Source: Carnobacterium sp. CP1
Lineage (GTDB): Bacteria > Bacillota > Bacilli > Lactobacillales > Carnobacteriaceae
Length of the DNA: 64,000 nucleotides
Assembly: GCF_001483965.1 (NCBI RefSeq)
Contig: NZ_CP010796.1
Coordinates: 248,001-312,000, forward strand
Direction of reading: 5' to 3'
Shown here piece by piece: positions 9,263 to 17,143 of the stretch (position 1 is its first letter; each line of letters begins with the position of its first letter). A program made the position numbers and the translations under genes. A model generated the notes under the pieces. It was not told the origin of the DNA. It searched no databases and saw only the letters and a program-made list of their open reading frames with translations.

Positions 9263-9847
9263 ATGGAAAATACACGATTACGGGTATGGATCGAAGGAAC
9301 GATTGTCGCAGCTTTAGCCATTGTTTTATCCTTATTGCCGACGACTGTCGGTACAGGTTTTACTATATCATTGGGAATGATCCCGATGATACTGTATGCC
9401 CTTCGAAGAGGCGCTGTAGCAGGTATTGCATCTGGATTTTTATGGGGAGTATTACATTACTTGACGGGTGATGTCGCTATTTTAAATCTGCTGCAAGGTT
9501 TTATTGAGTATTTTGTAGCGTTTATGTTTACGGGATTTGCTGGTTTTTTTGCTAAACCCCTTCAACAAGCTTTTCGCGCAAAGCAACCTGTCAAAAAAGC
9601 AGGATATATCATTTTAGCAACAATCGTTGGAACGATAGCTCGTTTTTTCTGGCACTTTATAGCAGGGTATTACTTTTGGGGAAGTTATGCACCAGAAGGA
9701 ATGAGTCCATTATGGTATTCGTTTCTTGCCAACGGAGGAAGCGCATTGGCGACTATGTTTGCAACAGGCATTGTGTTGCTTCTCTTTAACAAAACAGCAC
9801 CTCATTTGTTTGTACCAAAAGAACCAACTGCATCAAGCTTCCAATGA
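9263..9847 (+). CDS. thiT: Thiamine transporter, ECF substrate-binding subunit
   Basis: ThiT (194 aa) is the membrane S component that binds thiamine and works with a shared ECF energising module encoded elsewhere. The sequence is hydrophobic throughout with about six membrane segments, and has the family stretches SLGMIPMILYALRRG and GFLWGVLHYLTGD; the WGVLHY region provides thiamine-binding aromatics in known ThiT. The start at 9263 is fixed by the AGGAGG at 9249-9254; the frame is open upstream to 9227, but that part lies inside the regulatory hairpin. The TPP riboswitch immediately upstream supports the substrate assignment. Confidence 0.95.
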   Translation: MENTRLRVWIEGTIVAALAIVLSLLPTTVGTGFTISLGMIPMILYALRRGAVAGIASGFLWGVLHYLTGDVAILNLLQGFIEYFVAFMFTGFAGFFAKPLQQAFRAKQPVKKAGYIILATIVGTIARFFWHFIAGYYFWGSYAPEGMSPLWYSFLANGGSALATMFATGIVLLLFNKTAPHLFVPKEPTASSFQ

Positions 9848-9864
9848 ATTAAACGATAAAACAA

Positions 9865-9904
9865 AAGCATCCGATTCTTTTTTTGAAGCGGATGCTTCTT
9901 TATT
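9865..9904 (+). terminator. Terminator after thiT
   Basis: AAGCATCCG (9865-9873) pairs with CGGATGCTT (9889-9897), followed by a T-rich run. Confidence 0.85.
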
Positions 9905-9994
9905 TGTTTTAAAAGGCGCTCTAAGTTGAATAATGCTAGCAATAGAAAAAAGAACATAGTAAGATAAGAATAAAAGTTTCGAAAGGATTAACAT

Positions 9995-11446
9995 ATGCAA
10001 ATAGTTTGGATGAGTATATTAGCTATTATTGTTTTAAATATCATTTTTGCCATGATCACTGTTTTTCGAGAAAAACGAGATATCGCAGCTACATGGGCAT
10101 GGTTATTGGTTTTGATGTTGTTGCCGGGAGTGGGGTTTGTTTTTTATTTATTTATCGGGAATAAATTATCCCGCAAAAAGATTTTCGATATTAAAGCTCA
10201 AGAAAGCATAGGAATGCCTGAACTTGTTCAAGCACAAAAAGAAATGCTGGCAGATGATGAAGATTTGCTGTCCAGTAGACAAGCAACAGAAAATGCCAAA
10301 GAAATGGCAAGTTTGTTTCTTGAAAGCGATGAATCTATTTTAACAAAAGGCAACAAAATACAAATTTTTACAGATGGTGCTGAAAAATACGATGCATTGA
10401 TTAAAGACATTTACAAAGCTGAGCATCATATTCATATGATTTATTATATTTTTAAAGATGATAAAATCGGAAATCGCGTTTTAGCGGCTCTTGAAGAACG
10501 GGCAGCAGCGGGTGTAGAAGTTTTTGTTATTTATGATGCGTTAGGATCCCGTGCTTTGAAACCTAAATTTTTTAAAAAGCTAAAAGCTTTAGGAGGGGAA
10601 GCTGAAACTTTTTTTGGTTCCCGCTTTAGCTTTATAAATTTACGTTTTAATTACCGCAACCACAGAAAAATTGTTATTATCGATGGGAAAATTGGCTACA
10701 CTGGCGGTTTCAACGTTGGGGATGAATACTTAGGAGAATATAAAAAATTTGGGTATTGGCGTGATACTCATTTGAAAATTGAAGGCAATGCCGTTTTGCC
10801 CTTGCAAAGCCGCTTTCTAATGGATTGGAACGCGACGGTTTCTCATCATAAGTTAGAATACCAAGAAAGTTATTTTCCGCTAATGAAGAAAAAAGGCAAG
10901 TCAAACATGCAGATCGTTTCAAGCGGGCCGGATACTGAAACCCAACAAATCAAAAAAGGGTACATTAAGATGATCAGTATGGCAAAAGAATCCGTTTTTA
11001 TCCAAACTCCTTATTTTGTACCGGATGATTCAGTACTGGAGACTATTGAAATAGCCGTCATGTCTGGTATTGATGTTAAAATCATGATTCCTAATAAACC
11101 AGATCATCCGTTTATTTACCGAGCAACTACTTACTACGCTGCCGAATTGGTAGCCGCTGGAGCTGAAGTTTACATCTATAATAATGGGTTCTTACACGCC
11201 AAAACAATTGTGATAGACGGCGAAATCTGCTCAATTGGAACAGCTAATTTTGATATTCGAAGTTTCAAACTAAATTTTGAAGTAAATGCTTTTATTTATG
11301 ACCCAGAGATTGCCAGACAACAAAAAGAAATTTTTTATAAAGATATCGAAAGCAGTTATTTATTGACTCAATCCCTATTAGATGGACAATCGCGTTGGCT
11401 GAAATTTAAACAAACATTTTCTAGATTATTTTCACCAATTTTATAA
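9995..11446 (+). CDS. cls: Cardiolipin synthase
   Basis: This 483-aa phospholipase-D-superfamily enzyme joins two phosphatidylglycerol molecules into cardiolipin at the membrane. Two hydrophobic segments lie in residues 1-60. The first HKD motif is NYRNHRKIVIIDG followed by YTGGFNVGDEY, and the second is LHAKTIVIDGE followed by SIGTANFD; both catalytic His/Lys pairs are intact. The length matches bacterial Cls. The start has an AAAGG ribosome site. The gene stands alone between two terminators; cardiolipin synthesis is often linked to osmotic stress, and the opuC operon follows, but a shared role is only inference. Confidence 0.94.
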   Translation: MQIVWMSILAIIVLNIIFAMITVFREKRDIAATWAWLLVLMLLPGVGFVFYLFIGNKLSRKKIFDIKAQESIGMPELVQAQKEMLADDEDLLSSRQATENAKEMASLFLESDESILTKGNKIQIFTDGAEKYDALIKDIYKAEHHIHMIYYIFKDDKIGNRVLAALEERAAAGVEVFVIYDALGSRALKPKFFKKLKALGGEAETFFGSRFSFINLRFNYRNHRKIVIIDGKIGYTGGFNVGDEYLGEYKKFGYWRDTHLKIEGNAVLPLQSRFLMDWNATVSHHKLEYQESYFPLMKKKGKSNMQIVSSGPDTETQQIKKGYIKMISMAKESVFIQTPYFVPDDSVLETIEIAVMSGIDVKIMIPNKPDHPFIYRATTYYAAELVAAGAEVYIYNNGFLHAKTIVIDGEICSIGTANFDIRSFKLNFEVNAFIYDPEIARQQKEIFYKDIESSYLLTQSLLDGQSRWLKFKQTFSRLFSPIL

Positions 11447-11460
11447 CAAAGTAACTTTTC

Positions 11461-11507
11461 AGACGTAGAAATAGTTGGTCAAACCATTATTTTTGCGTCT
11501 TTTTTTT
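11461..11507 (+). terminator. Terminator after cls
   Basis: An imperfect stem with AGACG at 11461 and CGTCT ending at 11500, and an inner AAATAGTTGGT/ACCATTATTT pairing, is followed by eight T. Confidence 0.85.
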
Positions 11508-11536
11508 AAGGGATTTTTAATGAAAAGTATAGAAAG

Positions 11537-11565
11537 TTGATTATACGAGCGATTTAAGAGATAAT
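11537..11565 (+). promoter_or_regulatory. Putative opuC promoter
   Basis: TTGATT (11537-11542), a 17-base spacer and GATAAT (11560-11565), about 60 bases before the opuCA start. Confidence 0.5.
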
Positions 11566-11625
11566 TGATAAGGATAATGCGATTTTTTAGCAAAGAAAAG
11601 AAAAATAGATAAGAGGGTGGAAACT

Positions 11626-12804
11626 TTGATTGAATTTAAAAATGTTTCAAAAGTTTATAAAGGCGGAAAAAAAGCAGTAGACAACATCAATCTTGCGTTT
11701 AACGAAGGCGAATTTATTGTTTTTATTGGTACAAGTGGAAGTGGAAAGACAACTTCAATGCGGATGATCAACCGAATGATCGAGCCAACTTCTGGACAAA
11801 TTTTAATTGATGGCCAAGATATCATGAAGAAAGATCCAGTGAAATTGCGTCGGAAAATCGGCTATGTGATCCAACAAATCGGGTTGATGCCACACATGAC
11901 CATTTTTGATAACATCGTTTTAGTTCCGAAATTAATGAAATGGCCAGAGGAAGAACAAAAAGAAATCGCCAAAAAACTCATAAAAAGAGTAGATTTGCCG
12001 TTAGAGTTTCTAGATCGCTATCCTTCTGAATTGTCAGGGGGTCAGCAACAAAGAATAGGCGTTATCCGCGCTTTAGCTGCGGATCAAGACATTATTTTAA
12101 TGGATGAACCGTTTGGTGCTTTGGATCCTATTACGCGAGACTCTCTCCAAGAATTATTAAAAGAACTTCAAGTAGAGATGGGAAAAACAATTATTTTTGT
12201 TACTCATGATATGGATGAAGCTTTAGATTTAGCGGACCGCATTGTCATTATGCAAGAAGGTAAAGTTGTTCAATTCGATACACCGGATAATATTCTGGCT
12301 GCTCCAGCTAATCAATTTGTAGAAGACTTTATTGGGGAAGATCGTTTGCTCCAAGCACGGCCTAATCTTCAAACAGTTGAACAAGTTATGTTGAAGAACC
12401 CTGTTTCAGTTACACCAGGCAAGTCTATTACTGATGCTATCAAACTGATGCGTGACCGCCGTGTAGACTCGTTATTAGTGACGGACGATGCAGGAATCTT
12501 AAAGGGATATGTTGATGTTGAAAGCATCGATTTAAACAGGAAACGTGCAACCAGTATTGGCGATATCATGTCGACCAAAGTTTATTTTGTACGCAAAGGA
12601 ACGTTGTTAAGAGATACTGTACAACGTATTTTAAAACGCGGGTTTAAGAATGTCCCAGTAGTTGATGAAAAAAATCGTTTAATTGGAATAGTTACGCGTG
12701 CTTCTCTAGTAGATATTGTGTATGACACGATTTGGGGCGATGACGCAGAAACACCACCTGAAACGCCGATGGAATCAACCGTTTCAAAAGAAATTAAAGA
12801 GTAG
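11626..12804 (+). CDS. opuCA: Osmoprotectant (carnitine/choline/betaine) ABC transporter, ATPase
   Basis: OpuCA (392 aa) is the ATPase of a second osmoprotectant importer. Walker A is GTSGSGKTT, the signature is LSGGQQQRIGVIRAL and Walker B is IILMDEPFGALDP. Two CBS modules occupy residues from about 250 to 375. I chose the TTG at 11626, which gives MIEFKNVSKVYKGG, because the AGAGGG ribosome site overlaps the GTG at 11617. The four-gene order ATPase-permease-binding protein-permease is that of OpuB/OpuC systems in Bacillus and Listeria. OpuB (choline) and OpuC (broad) cannot be told apart here. Confidence 0.92.
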   Translation: MIEFKNVSKVYKGGKKAVDNINLAFNEGEFIVFIGTSGSGKTTSMRMINRMIEPTSGQILIDGQDIMKKDPVKLRRKIGYVIQQIGLMPHMTIFDNIVLVPKLMKWPEEEQKEIAKKLIKRVDLPLEFLDRYPSELSGGQQQRIGVIRALAADQDIILMDEPFGALDPITRDSLQELLKELQVEMGKTIIFVTHDMDEALDLADRIVIMQEGKVVQFDTPDNILAAPANQFVEDFIGEDRLLQARPNLQTVEQVMLKNPVSVTPGKSITDAIKLMRDRRVDSLLVTDDAGILKGYVDVESIDLNRKRATSIGDIMSTKVYFVRKGTLLRDTVQRILKRGFKNVPVVDEKNRLIGIVTRASLVDIVYDTIWGDDAETPPETPMESTVSKEIKE

Positions 12805-12816
12805 GAGGGAAGAAAC

Positions 12817-13443
12817 ATGGCTGATTTTTTTGCAAGCAATGGTTCGGATCTGTTGCTGAAAACGTGGGAACATCTTTATATTTCTGCATTTGCTTTATTT
12901 TTAGGTGTGATTGTAGCTGTCCCACTTGGAATAATATTGACTCGTTTTAATAAAGTAGCGTCTATCGTAATGGGAATTGCAACGGTCTTACAAACCGTTC
13001 CTTCTTTAGCTCTACTTGCTTTGATGATTCCGTTTTTTGGAATTGGAAAAGTTCCTGCAATAATTGCTTTATTCATTTATTCGTTATTGCCAATTCTTAG
13101 AAATACCTATATTGGTGTCAAAGGAGTAGACGGAGGGCTAAAAGACGCGGGTAAAGGAATGGGTATGACCGATATGGAATTGATTCGTTTAGTCGAATTG
13201 CCGCAAGCTGCAGCGGTCATTATGTCCGGGATTCGTCTTTCCGGTGTATACGTTATTGCTTGGGCAACACTAGCTTCTTATATTGGAGCAGGCGGCTTAG
13301 GAGACTTTATTTTTAATGGATTAAATCTATTTATACCTAGCCTGATTATTGGTGGTACGATACCCGTAACGGTGTTAGCTTTATTAACAGATTTTATTTT
13401 AGGAAAATTAGAGAAAAAATTAACGCCCGCCAGCGCATACTAA
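12817..13443 (+). CDS. opuCB: Osmoprotectant ABC transporter, permease 1
   Basis: This 208-aa membrane protein matches OpuCB/ProW-type permeases, with the EAA-type loop [23 protein letters not shown] and conserved [20 protein letters not shown]. It starts 12 bases after opuCA behind an AGGAGGG ribosome site. It pairs with the second permease, opuCD, to form the heterodimeric channel of the importer. Confidence 0.92.
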   Translation: MADFFASNGSDLLLKTWEHLYISAFALFLGVIVAVPLGIILTRFNKVASIVMGIATVLQTVPSLALLALMIPFFGIGKVPAIIALFIYSLLPILRNTYIGVKGVDGGLKDAGKGMGMTDMELIRLVELPQAAAVIMSGIRLSGVYVIAWATLASYIGAGGLGDFIFNGLNLFIPSLIIGGTIPVTVLALLTDFILGKLEKKLTPASAY

Positions 13444-13461
13444 ATAGGAGGTTTTAAAACA

Positions 13462-14412
13462 ATGAACACAATTAAAAAAATCAATCAAATTGTGGTTCTT
13501 CTTTTAGCAACTGTGTTTTTAAGCAGTTGCTCGCTTCCTGGTTTAGGCGGGGGTTTTGACGAAGAAGGAATCACTATTACAGGTGGGACCACTACAGAAC
13601 AACAAATTTTGGGTTTTATCGTTGAAGGCATGGTCGAACATTATATCGATATCGATGCACAATTGATCAACAATTTAGGGTCTTCTACCCTTAATCATCA
13701 GGCTTTAGTTGGAGGAGACGCAAATGTTTCAGGTGTCCGTTACACAGGTACCGATTTAACAGGCGTGCTTCAGCAAGAGCCAATCACAGATCCAGCGAAA
13801 GCTTACCAAACTGTCGTAAATGGATTTAAAGATGAATTCGATCAAAAATGGTTTCCTTCATATGGATTTGCTAACACTTACTCGTTTATGGTCACACAAG
13901 AATTAGCAGAAGAATATGATCTTCAAACTGTTAGTGATTTAAAGGATATCATATCAGAACTCAAATTAGGTGCCGATACTTCTTGGATGGAGAGAGAAGG
14001 CGATGGGTACGATGCGTTTGTAGAAACGTACGGTTTTGATTTTAAGCGTGTCTATCCAATGCAAATTGGATTAGTTTATGATGCTTTAGCAGCCGGAAAG
14101 ATGGATGTGGTTTTAGGGTATTCAACGGACGGACGAATCAGCAGTTATGACTTAGTCGTTTTAGAAGATGACAAGCACTTGTTTCCCCCATACGATGCCA
14201 GTCCTGTTACCACTTACCAAGTGTTAAAAGATTACCCTGAATTAAATGAAGTATTGCTGAAATTAGCAGGGACGATCACGACTGAAAAAATGCAAGAAAT
14301 GAATTATGAAGCGGACAATAATTTATTGGAACCAAAAAAAGTTGCAACAGATTTTTTAGAAGAAAATAATTATTTTGAAGAAAATGAAACAAACACAAAA
14401 GGGGGCGAGTAA
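13462..14412 (+). CDS. opuCC: Osmoprotectant ABC transporter, substrate-binding lipoprotein
   Basis: This 316-aa OpuCC-type protein has an N-terminal signal sequence with lipobox LSSC (Cys23), so it should be anchored outside the membrane. The mature part has the OpuBC/OpuCC-like start GITITGGTTTEQQILG and the conserved YGFANTYSFMVTQELAEEY and DVVLGYSTDGRI segments. It lies between the two permease genes, ribosome site AGGAGG. Substrate range (betaine, carnitine, choline) is not decidable from sequence. Confidence 0.92.
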   Translation: MNTIKKINQIVVLLLATVFLSSCSLPGLGGGFDEEGITITGGTTTEQQILGFIVEGMVEHYIDIDAQLINNLGSSTLNHQALVGGDANVSGVRYTGTDLTGVLQQEPITDPAKAYQTVVNGFKDEFDQKWFPSYGFANTYSFMVTQELAEEYDLQTVSDLKDIISELKLGADTSWMEREGDGYDAFVETYGFDFKRVYPMQIGLVYDALAAGKMDVVLGYSTDGRISSYDLVVLEDDKHLFPPYDASPVTTYQVLKDYPELNEVLLKLAGTITTEKMQEMNYEADNNLLEPKKVATDFLEENNYFEENETNTKGGE

Positions 14413-14415
14413 TCC

Positions 14416-15084
14416 GTGAATATTTCAGAGATGGGTCTTTGGGAACAATTATGGTATTACTTTAACGAAAATGGATTTTATATCTGGGAACAGTTTGTGC
14501 GCCACTTTTTAATTTCTATTTATGGTGTTCTTTTTGCAGCTATTGTCGGAATTCCTATAGGATTTTGGGTTTCACGCAACAGTAAATTAGCAGACTGGGT
14601 TATTGGCGTTGCCAATGTTATTCAAACGATTCCTTCTTTAGCCATGTTATCTATTTTGATGCTTGGTTTAGGTCTGGGCGTAGGAACAGTTGTGACGACC
14701 GTCTTTCTATATTCCTTATTGCCAATCATCAAAAATACGTATACCGGTGTTCGAAATGTTGACAGCAACATCTTAGATTCTGGTAAAGGGATGGGAATGA
14801 CCAGATTCCAACTGACCTATATGGTTGAATTGCCGCTATCGTTATCTGTTATAATGGCAGGGATTCGTAATGCATTAGTAGTCGGTATTGGGATTACGGC
14901 AATCGGAACCTTTATTGGAGCAGGAGGATTAGGTGACATCATTACGCGTGGCGTTAACGCCACAGACGGTGGGGCTATTATTTTATCAGGTGCTATCCCA
15001 ACCGCATTGATGGCTGTTATTAGTGATATTGTTTTAGGAGCAATTGAAAAGAAATTAGATCCGACAAATAAAGTTAGAAACTAG
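14416..15084 (+). CDS. opuCD: Osmoprotectant ABC transporter, permease 2
   Basis: This 222-aa permease is a paralogue of opuCB in the same operon: IQTIPSLAMLSILMLGLGLG and the loop ILDSGKGMGMTRFQLTYMVELP align with it. The GTG start at 14416 is 4 bases after the opuCC stop behind a GGGGGCGAG ribosome site, so translation is probably coupled. It is the last gene of opuC and is followed by a bidirectional terminator. Confidence 0.92.
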   Translation: MNISEMGLWEQLWYYFNENGFYIWEQFVRHFLISIYGVLFAAIVGIPIGFWVSRNSKLADWVIGVANVIQTIPSLAMLSILMLGLGLGVGTVVTTVFLYSLLPIIKNTYTGVRNVDSNILDSGKGMGMTRFQLTYMVELPLSLSVIMAGIRNALVVGIGITAIGTFIGAGGLGDIITRGVNATDGGAIILSGAIPTALMAVISDIVLGAIEKKLDPTNKVRN

Positions 15085-15089
15085 TCCAA

Positions 15090-15128
15090 TAAAAAAACGA
15101 AACCTTTTAAAAGGGTTCGTTTTTTTAT
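15090..15128. terminator. Bidirectional terminator between opuCD and the YolD-like gene
   Basis: The stem AACGAAACCTTTT/AAAAGGGTTCGTT (one mismatch) has an A run before and seven T after it, and lies between convergent genes. It overlaps the last 4 bases of the minus-strand gene. Confidence 0.85.
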
Positions 15129-15454
15129 TGAGCTAACCGAACATGGCGAATGTCTTCAAAAGAAAGCATATAAGTTGTTTGGCGACTCAGACTCTCTAAG
15201 ATAATAAGCGATTTTTTATTTGGGGCGTATCTTAAAATTCCTTTTTGTTCATCAATTGTCAAGATATGTTTGGTCTTATTCATTTGGAGAACGATAGGTT
15301 TGCGCCGCTCATAAGCTTGCATCAAAAAATAGCGGATTTGATGTTCAGGCATCTGAGGAAACACTTGCAAGGTATCTGGTTCTTTAGTGAGAAACAGCTT
15401 CTTATTAAAGGTATTAAAAAAGGCAGGGGACTTTTCAGCAAAGTTTTTTTCCAT
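15125..15454 (-). CDS. Small YolD-like protein, probably SOS-regulated
   Basis: The 109-aa product has a pattern like the C-terminal half of YolD-like proteins: PIVLQMNKTKHILTIDEQKG, then LIILESLSRQTTYMLSFEDI with alternating beta residues ending in an F-x-D-I. YolD genes usually sit next to Y-family DNA polymerase (UvrX/UmuC-like) genes in Firmicutes, but no polymerase gene lies in this window, so this copy stands alone. The ATG has a CGGAGGAA ribosome site. Its promoter carries two LexA-type boxes, which fits the SOS control known for YolD relatives. The family assignment is by pattern only and could be wrong. Confidence 0.6.
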   Translation of the reverse strand: MEKNFAEKSPAFFNTFNKKLFLTKEPDTLQVFPQMPEHQIRYFLMQAYERRKPIVLQMNKTKHILTIDEQKGILRYAPNKKSLIILESLSRQTTYMLSFEDIRHVRLAQ

Positions 15455-15465
15455 ATCGATTCCTC

Positions 15466-15516
15466 CGAACGTTTGTTTGTTAATTTCATTATACGAACAA
15501 ACGTTCAGATGTGCAA
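15466..15516 (-). promoter_or_regulatory. SOS-type promoter with two LexA boxes
   Basis: Read on the minus strand, TTGCAC (15511-15516), a 17-base spacer and TATAAT (15488-15493) form a near-consensus promoter. A LexA/DinR-like box, CGAACAAACGTTCA on the plus strand (15494-15507), fills the spacer. A second, CGAACGTTTGTTTG (15466-15479), lies in the 5' leader and touches the ribosome site. Each differs at one outer position from CGAAC-N4-GTTCG. Confidence 0.75.
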
Positions 15517-15567
15517 GTCTTTTTCAAATTATTATCAATATAGTTTTCTTTTCTGCCATATTCTAGC

Positions 15568-15573
15568 TATAAT
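15568..15573 (+). promoter_or_regulatory. Putative -10 of the degV gene
   Basis: TATAAT stands 50 bases before the degV start. The -35 at 17 bases upstream (TTTCTT) is poor. Confidence 0.4.
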
Positions 15574-15622
15574 AGTAATTGGACAGTTAAAAAAGAAAAG
15601 TATACCATCGAGGAGTTTTAAC

Positions 15623-16489
15623 ATGACATATAAAATAATTGCAGATTCTTGTTGCGACCTGCCTCTGGAATTTGTTGAGAAGCATCATATTCACATTATG
15701 AATATGGTCATCAATATGGAGGGAAAAGAGATAATCGATGATTTGGGCAAAACATTTGATCGAGAAGCTTTTTTTAAAAATATAAAAGAGGGTAAGATTG
15801 CTTCAACATCTCAAATCAATATTGGAACTTATCTAGAAGTCTTTAAGTACTATGTTGAAAAGAGCGAACCGATTCTTTATTTAGCTTTTTCATCGGGATT
15901 AAGTGGTTCGTATAATAATGCATTAGCTGCTGTAGAAATGCTAAGAGAAGAGTATGGAACTGTTGATATTACAGTGATTGATACATTGGCGGTTTGTCTT
16001 GGCGATGGGTTGCTTGTTTATGAAGCAGCTAACATGAAAGCAGCAGGCAAGTCGCTGATTGAGGTAACTCGTTGGATAGAAGAAAATAAATTAAAGCTTC
16101 ACTCATGGGTAACAGTAGATGATATTAAGCATTTAGAGCGCGGCGGAAGAATCTCAGCAGTTTCTGCAACTTTAGGAACGCTATTAAATGTAAAGCCCAT
16201 TATTATCATGAACCAACTGGGTGGTTTGGTTCCTTATGCTAAAGTCCGAGGACGGAAAAAATCATTGCAATTCTTAGTTCAAAAAACAGCGGAAGGAATC
16301 ATTGAGCCTGAAAACCAAACGATTTTTATTGGACACGCAGGAGTTCCAGAAGAAGCAGAATGGATAAAAGAAGCTCTTTTAGAAAAAATTAAAGTAAAAG
16401 ATATTAAGATATATCCTTATGGACCGACAATCGCAGCTCATACTGGATTTGGTTCGTTAGCGGTCTTTTCATTTGGAATGCCGAAATAA
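15623..16489 (+). CDS. DegV/FakB-family fatty-acid-binding protein
   Basis: This 288-aa DegV protein should hold a fatty acid while the kinase FakA phosphorylates it. Typical parts are the start KIIADSCCDLP, STSQIN (lipid carboxylate contact), AFSSGLSGSYNNA and DIKHLERGGRIS. The frame is open far upstream (to 15245), but the ATG at 15623 has a GAGGAG ribosome site and the correct family start. FakA is encoded in this window at 41080, and PlsX, which takes acyl phosphate onward, at 45095. Bacteria usually carry several DegV paralogues, so which acyl chain this one prefers is unknown. Confidence 0.88.
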   Translation: MTYKIIADSCCDLPLEFVEKHHIHIMNMVINMEGKEIIDDLGKTFDREAFFKNIKEGKIASTSQINIGTYLEVFKYYVEKSEPILYLAFSSGLSGSYNNALAAVEMLREEYGTVDITVIDTLAVCLGDGLLVYEAANMKAAGKSLIEVTRWIEENKLKLHSWVTVDDIKHLERGGRISAVSATLGTLLNVKPIIIMNQLGGLVPYAKVRGRKKSLQFLVQKTAEGIIEPENQTIFIGHAGVPEEAEWIKEALLEKIKVKDIKIYPYGPTIAAHTGFGSLAVFSFGMPK

Positions 16490-16513
16490 AACATAAAGTT
16501 ATAAAAATCAGCA

Positions 16514-16542
16514 TTGTATTTAAGTTGTGAAAACGGTATAAT
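16514..16542 (+). promoter_or_regulatory. Putative promoter upstream of the ntp operon
   Basis: TTGTAT (16514-16519), a 17-base spacer and TATAAT (16537-16542). A second candidate lies downstream at 16668-16696 (TTGACA, 17 bases, TAAATT). Either could start the ntp transcript; the second has the better -35. Confidence 0.5.
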
Positions 16543-16740
16543 TTAATTTAGAGGTAACTATTATAAACAAATTTGCTATTATTACATTACCCTATAATCT
16601 TTAAAATGCTGCCGAAAATAGGACACAAATTACAATTGAAGACTTTCCAGTTGAACCTAAAAGTCATTTGACAGTGAAATTGCTCTATGTTAAATTTATT
16701 ATAAATTAAATAGAATAAAAATGGTTGGGCAGTAGCTTTC

Positions 16741-16796
16741 AAGGCAATTTCTTCAAGGGGTGAGAAGAAGTCTTGTTAGTTACGCCTTTTTTTTAT
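16741..16796 (+). terminator. Possible attenuator hairpin in the ntp leader
   Basis: Between the candidate promoters and ntpF, AAGGC (16741-16745) and TTCTTC (16749-16754) can pair with GAAGAA (16764-16769) and GCCTT (16784-16788), followed by eight T. This looks like an interrupted intrinsic terminator inside the leader. I cannot see a sure antiterminator. Confidence 0.4.
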
Positions 16797-16816
16797 TTTG
16801 GAGGAGGTGAAATAAG

Positions 16817-17143
16817 ATGAGTATTGAAGCCATTCAATATGTTCAAGAAGCAGAAGAGAGAGCTGGAAAATTAGAAACAGATAGCGACGCAGAGGTTAAA
16901 AGAATAAAAGAGTTAACCGAAGAAACCATGGCAGATCATCAGTCGCGTTTATCTTCTAAATTGGCAGAGTACGAAAAAGAGCAACAAAAAAGGTATGATC
17001 AAGAAATAGAACACATAAAAAAACAAGTAGATGAAGAGATTTCTGCCAAAGCAGCAGAGTTGGATCATTCCGCTAAGGTAAATGAAACAGATGTGGTAAA
17101 TGACATTGTAAAGGAGGTTATCCATCGCTATGGCAATAGCTAA
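16817..17143 (+). CDS. ntpF: V-type ATPase stalk subunit (NtpF)
   Basis: The 108-aa product is almost entirely a charged coiled coil (residues about 5-95), as expected for the G/H-like peripheral-stalk subunit that E. hirae calls NtpF. It is the first gene of a nine-gene operon in the order F-I-K-E-C-G-A-B-D, as in E. hairae-type operons (E. hirae). It starts behind a GGAGGAGGTG ribosome site and overlaps ntpI by 14 bases. Confidence 0.88.
   Translation: MSIEAIQYVQEAEERAGKLETDSDAEVKRIKELTEETMADHQSRLSSKLAEYEKEQQKRYDQEIEHIKKQVDEEISAKAAELDHSAKVNETDVVNDIVKEVIHRYGNS

Noticed and set aside
15245..15622. A long N-terminal extension of the DegV gene
   Set aside because: It runs over the opposite-strand YolD-like gene and the promoter; the ATG at 15623 has a good ribosome site and the family's normal start.
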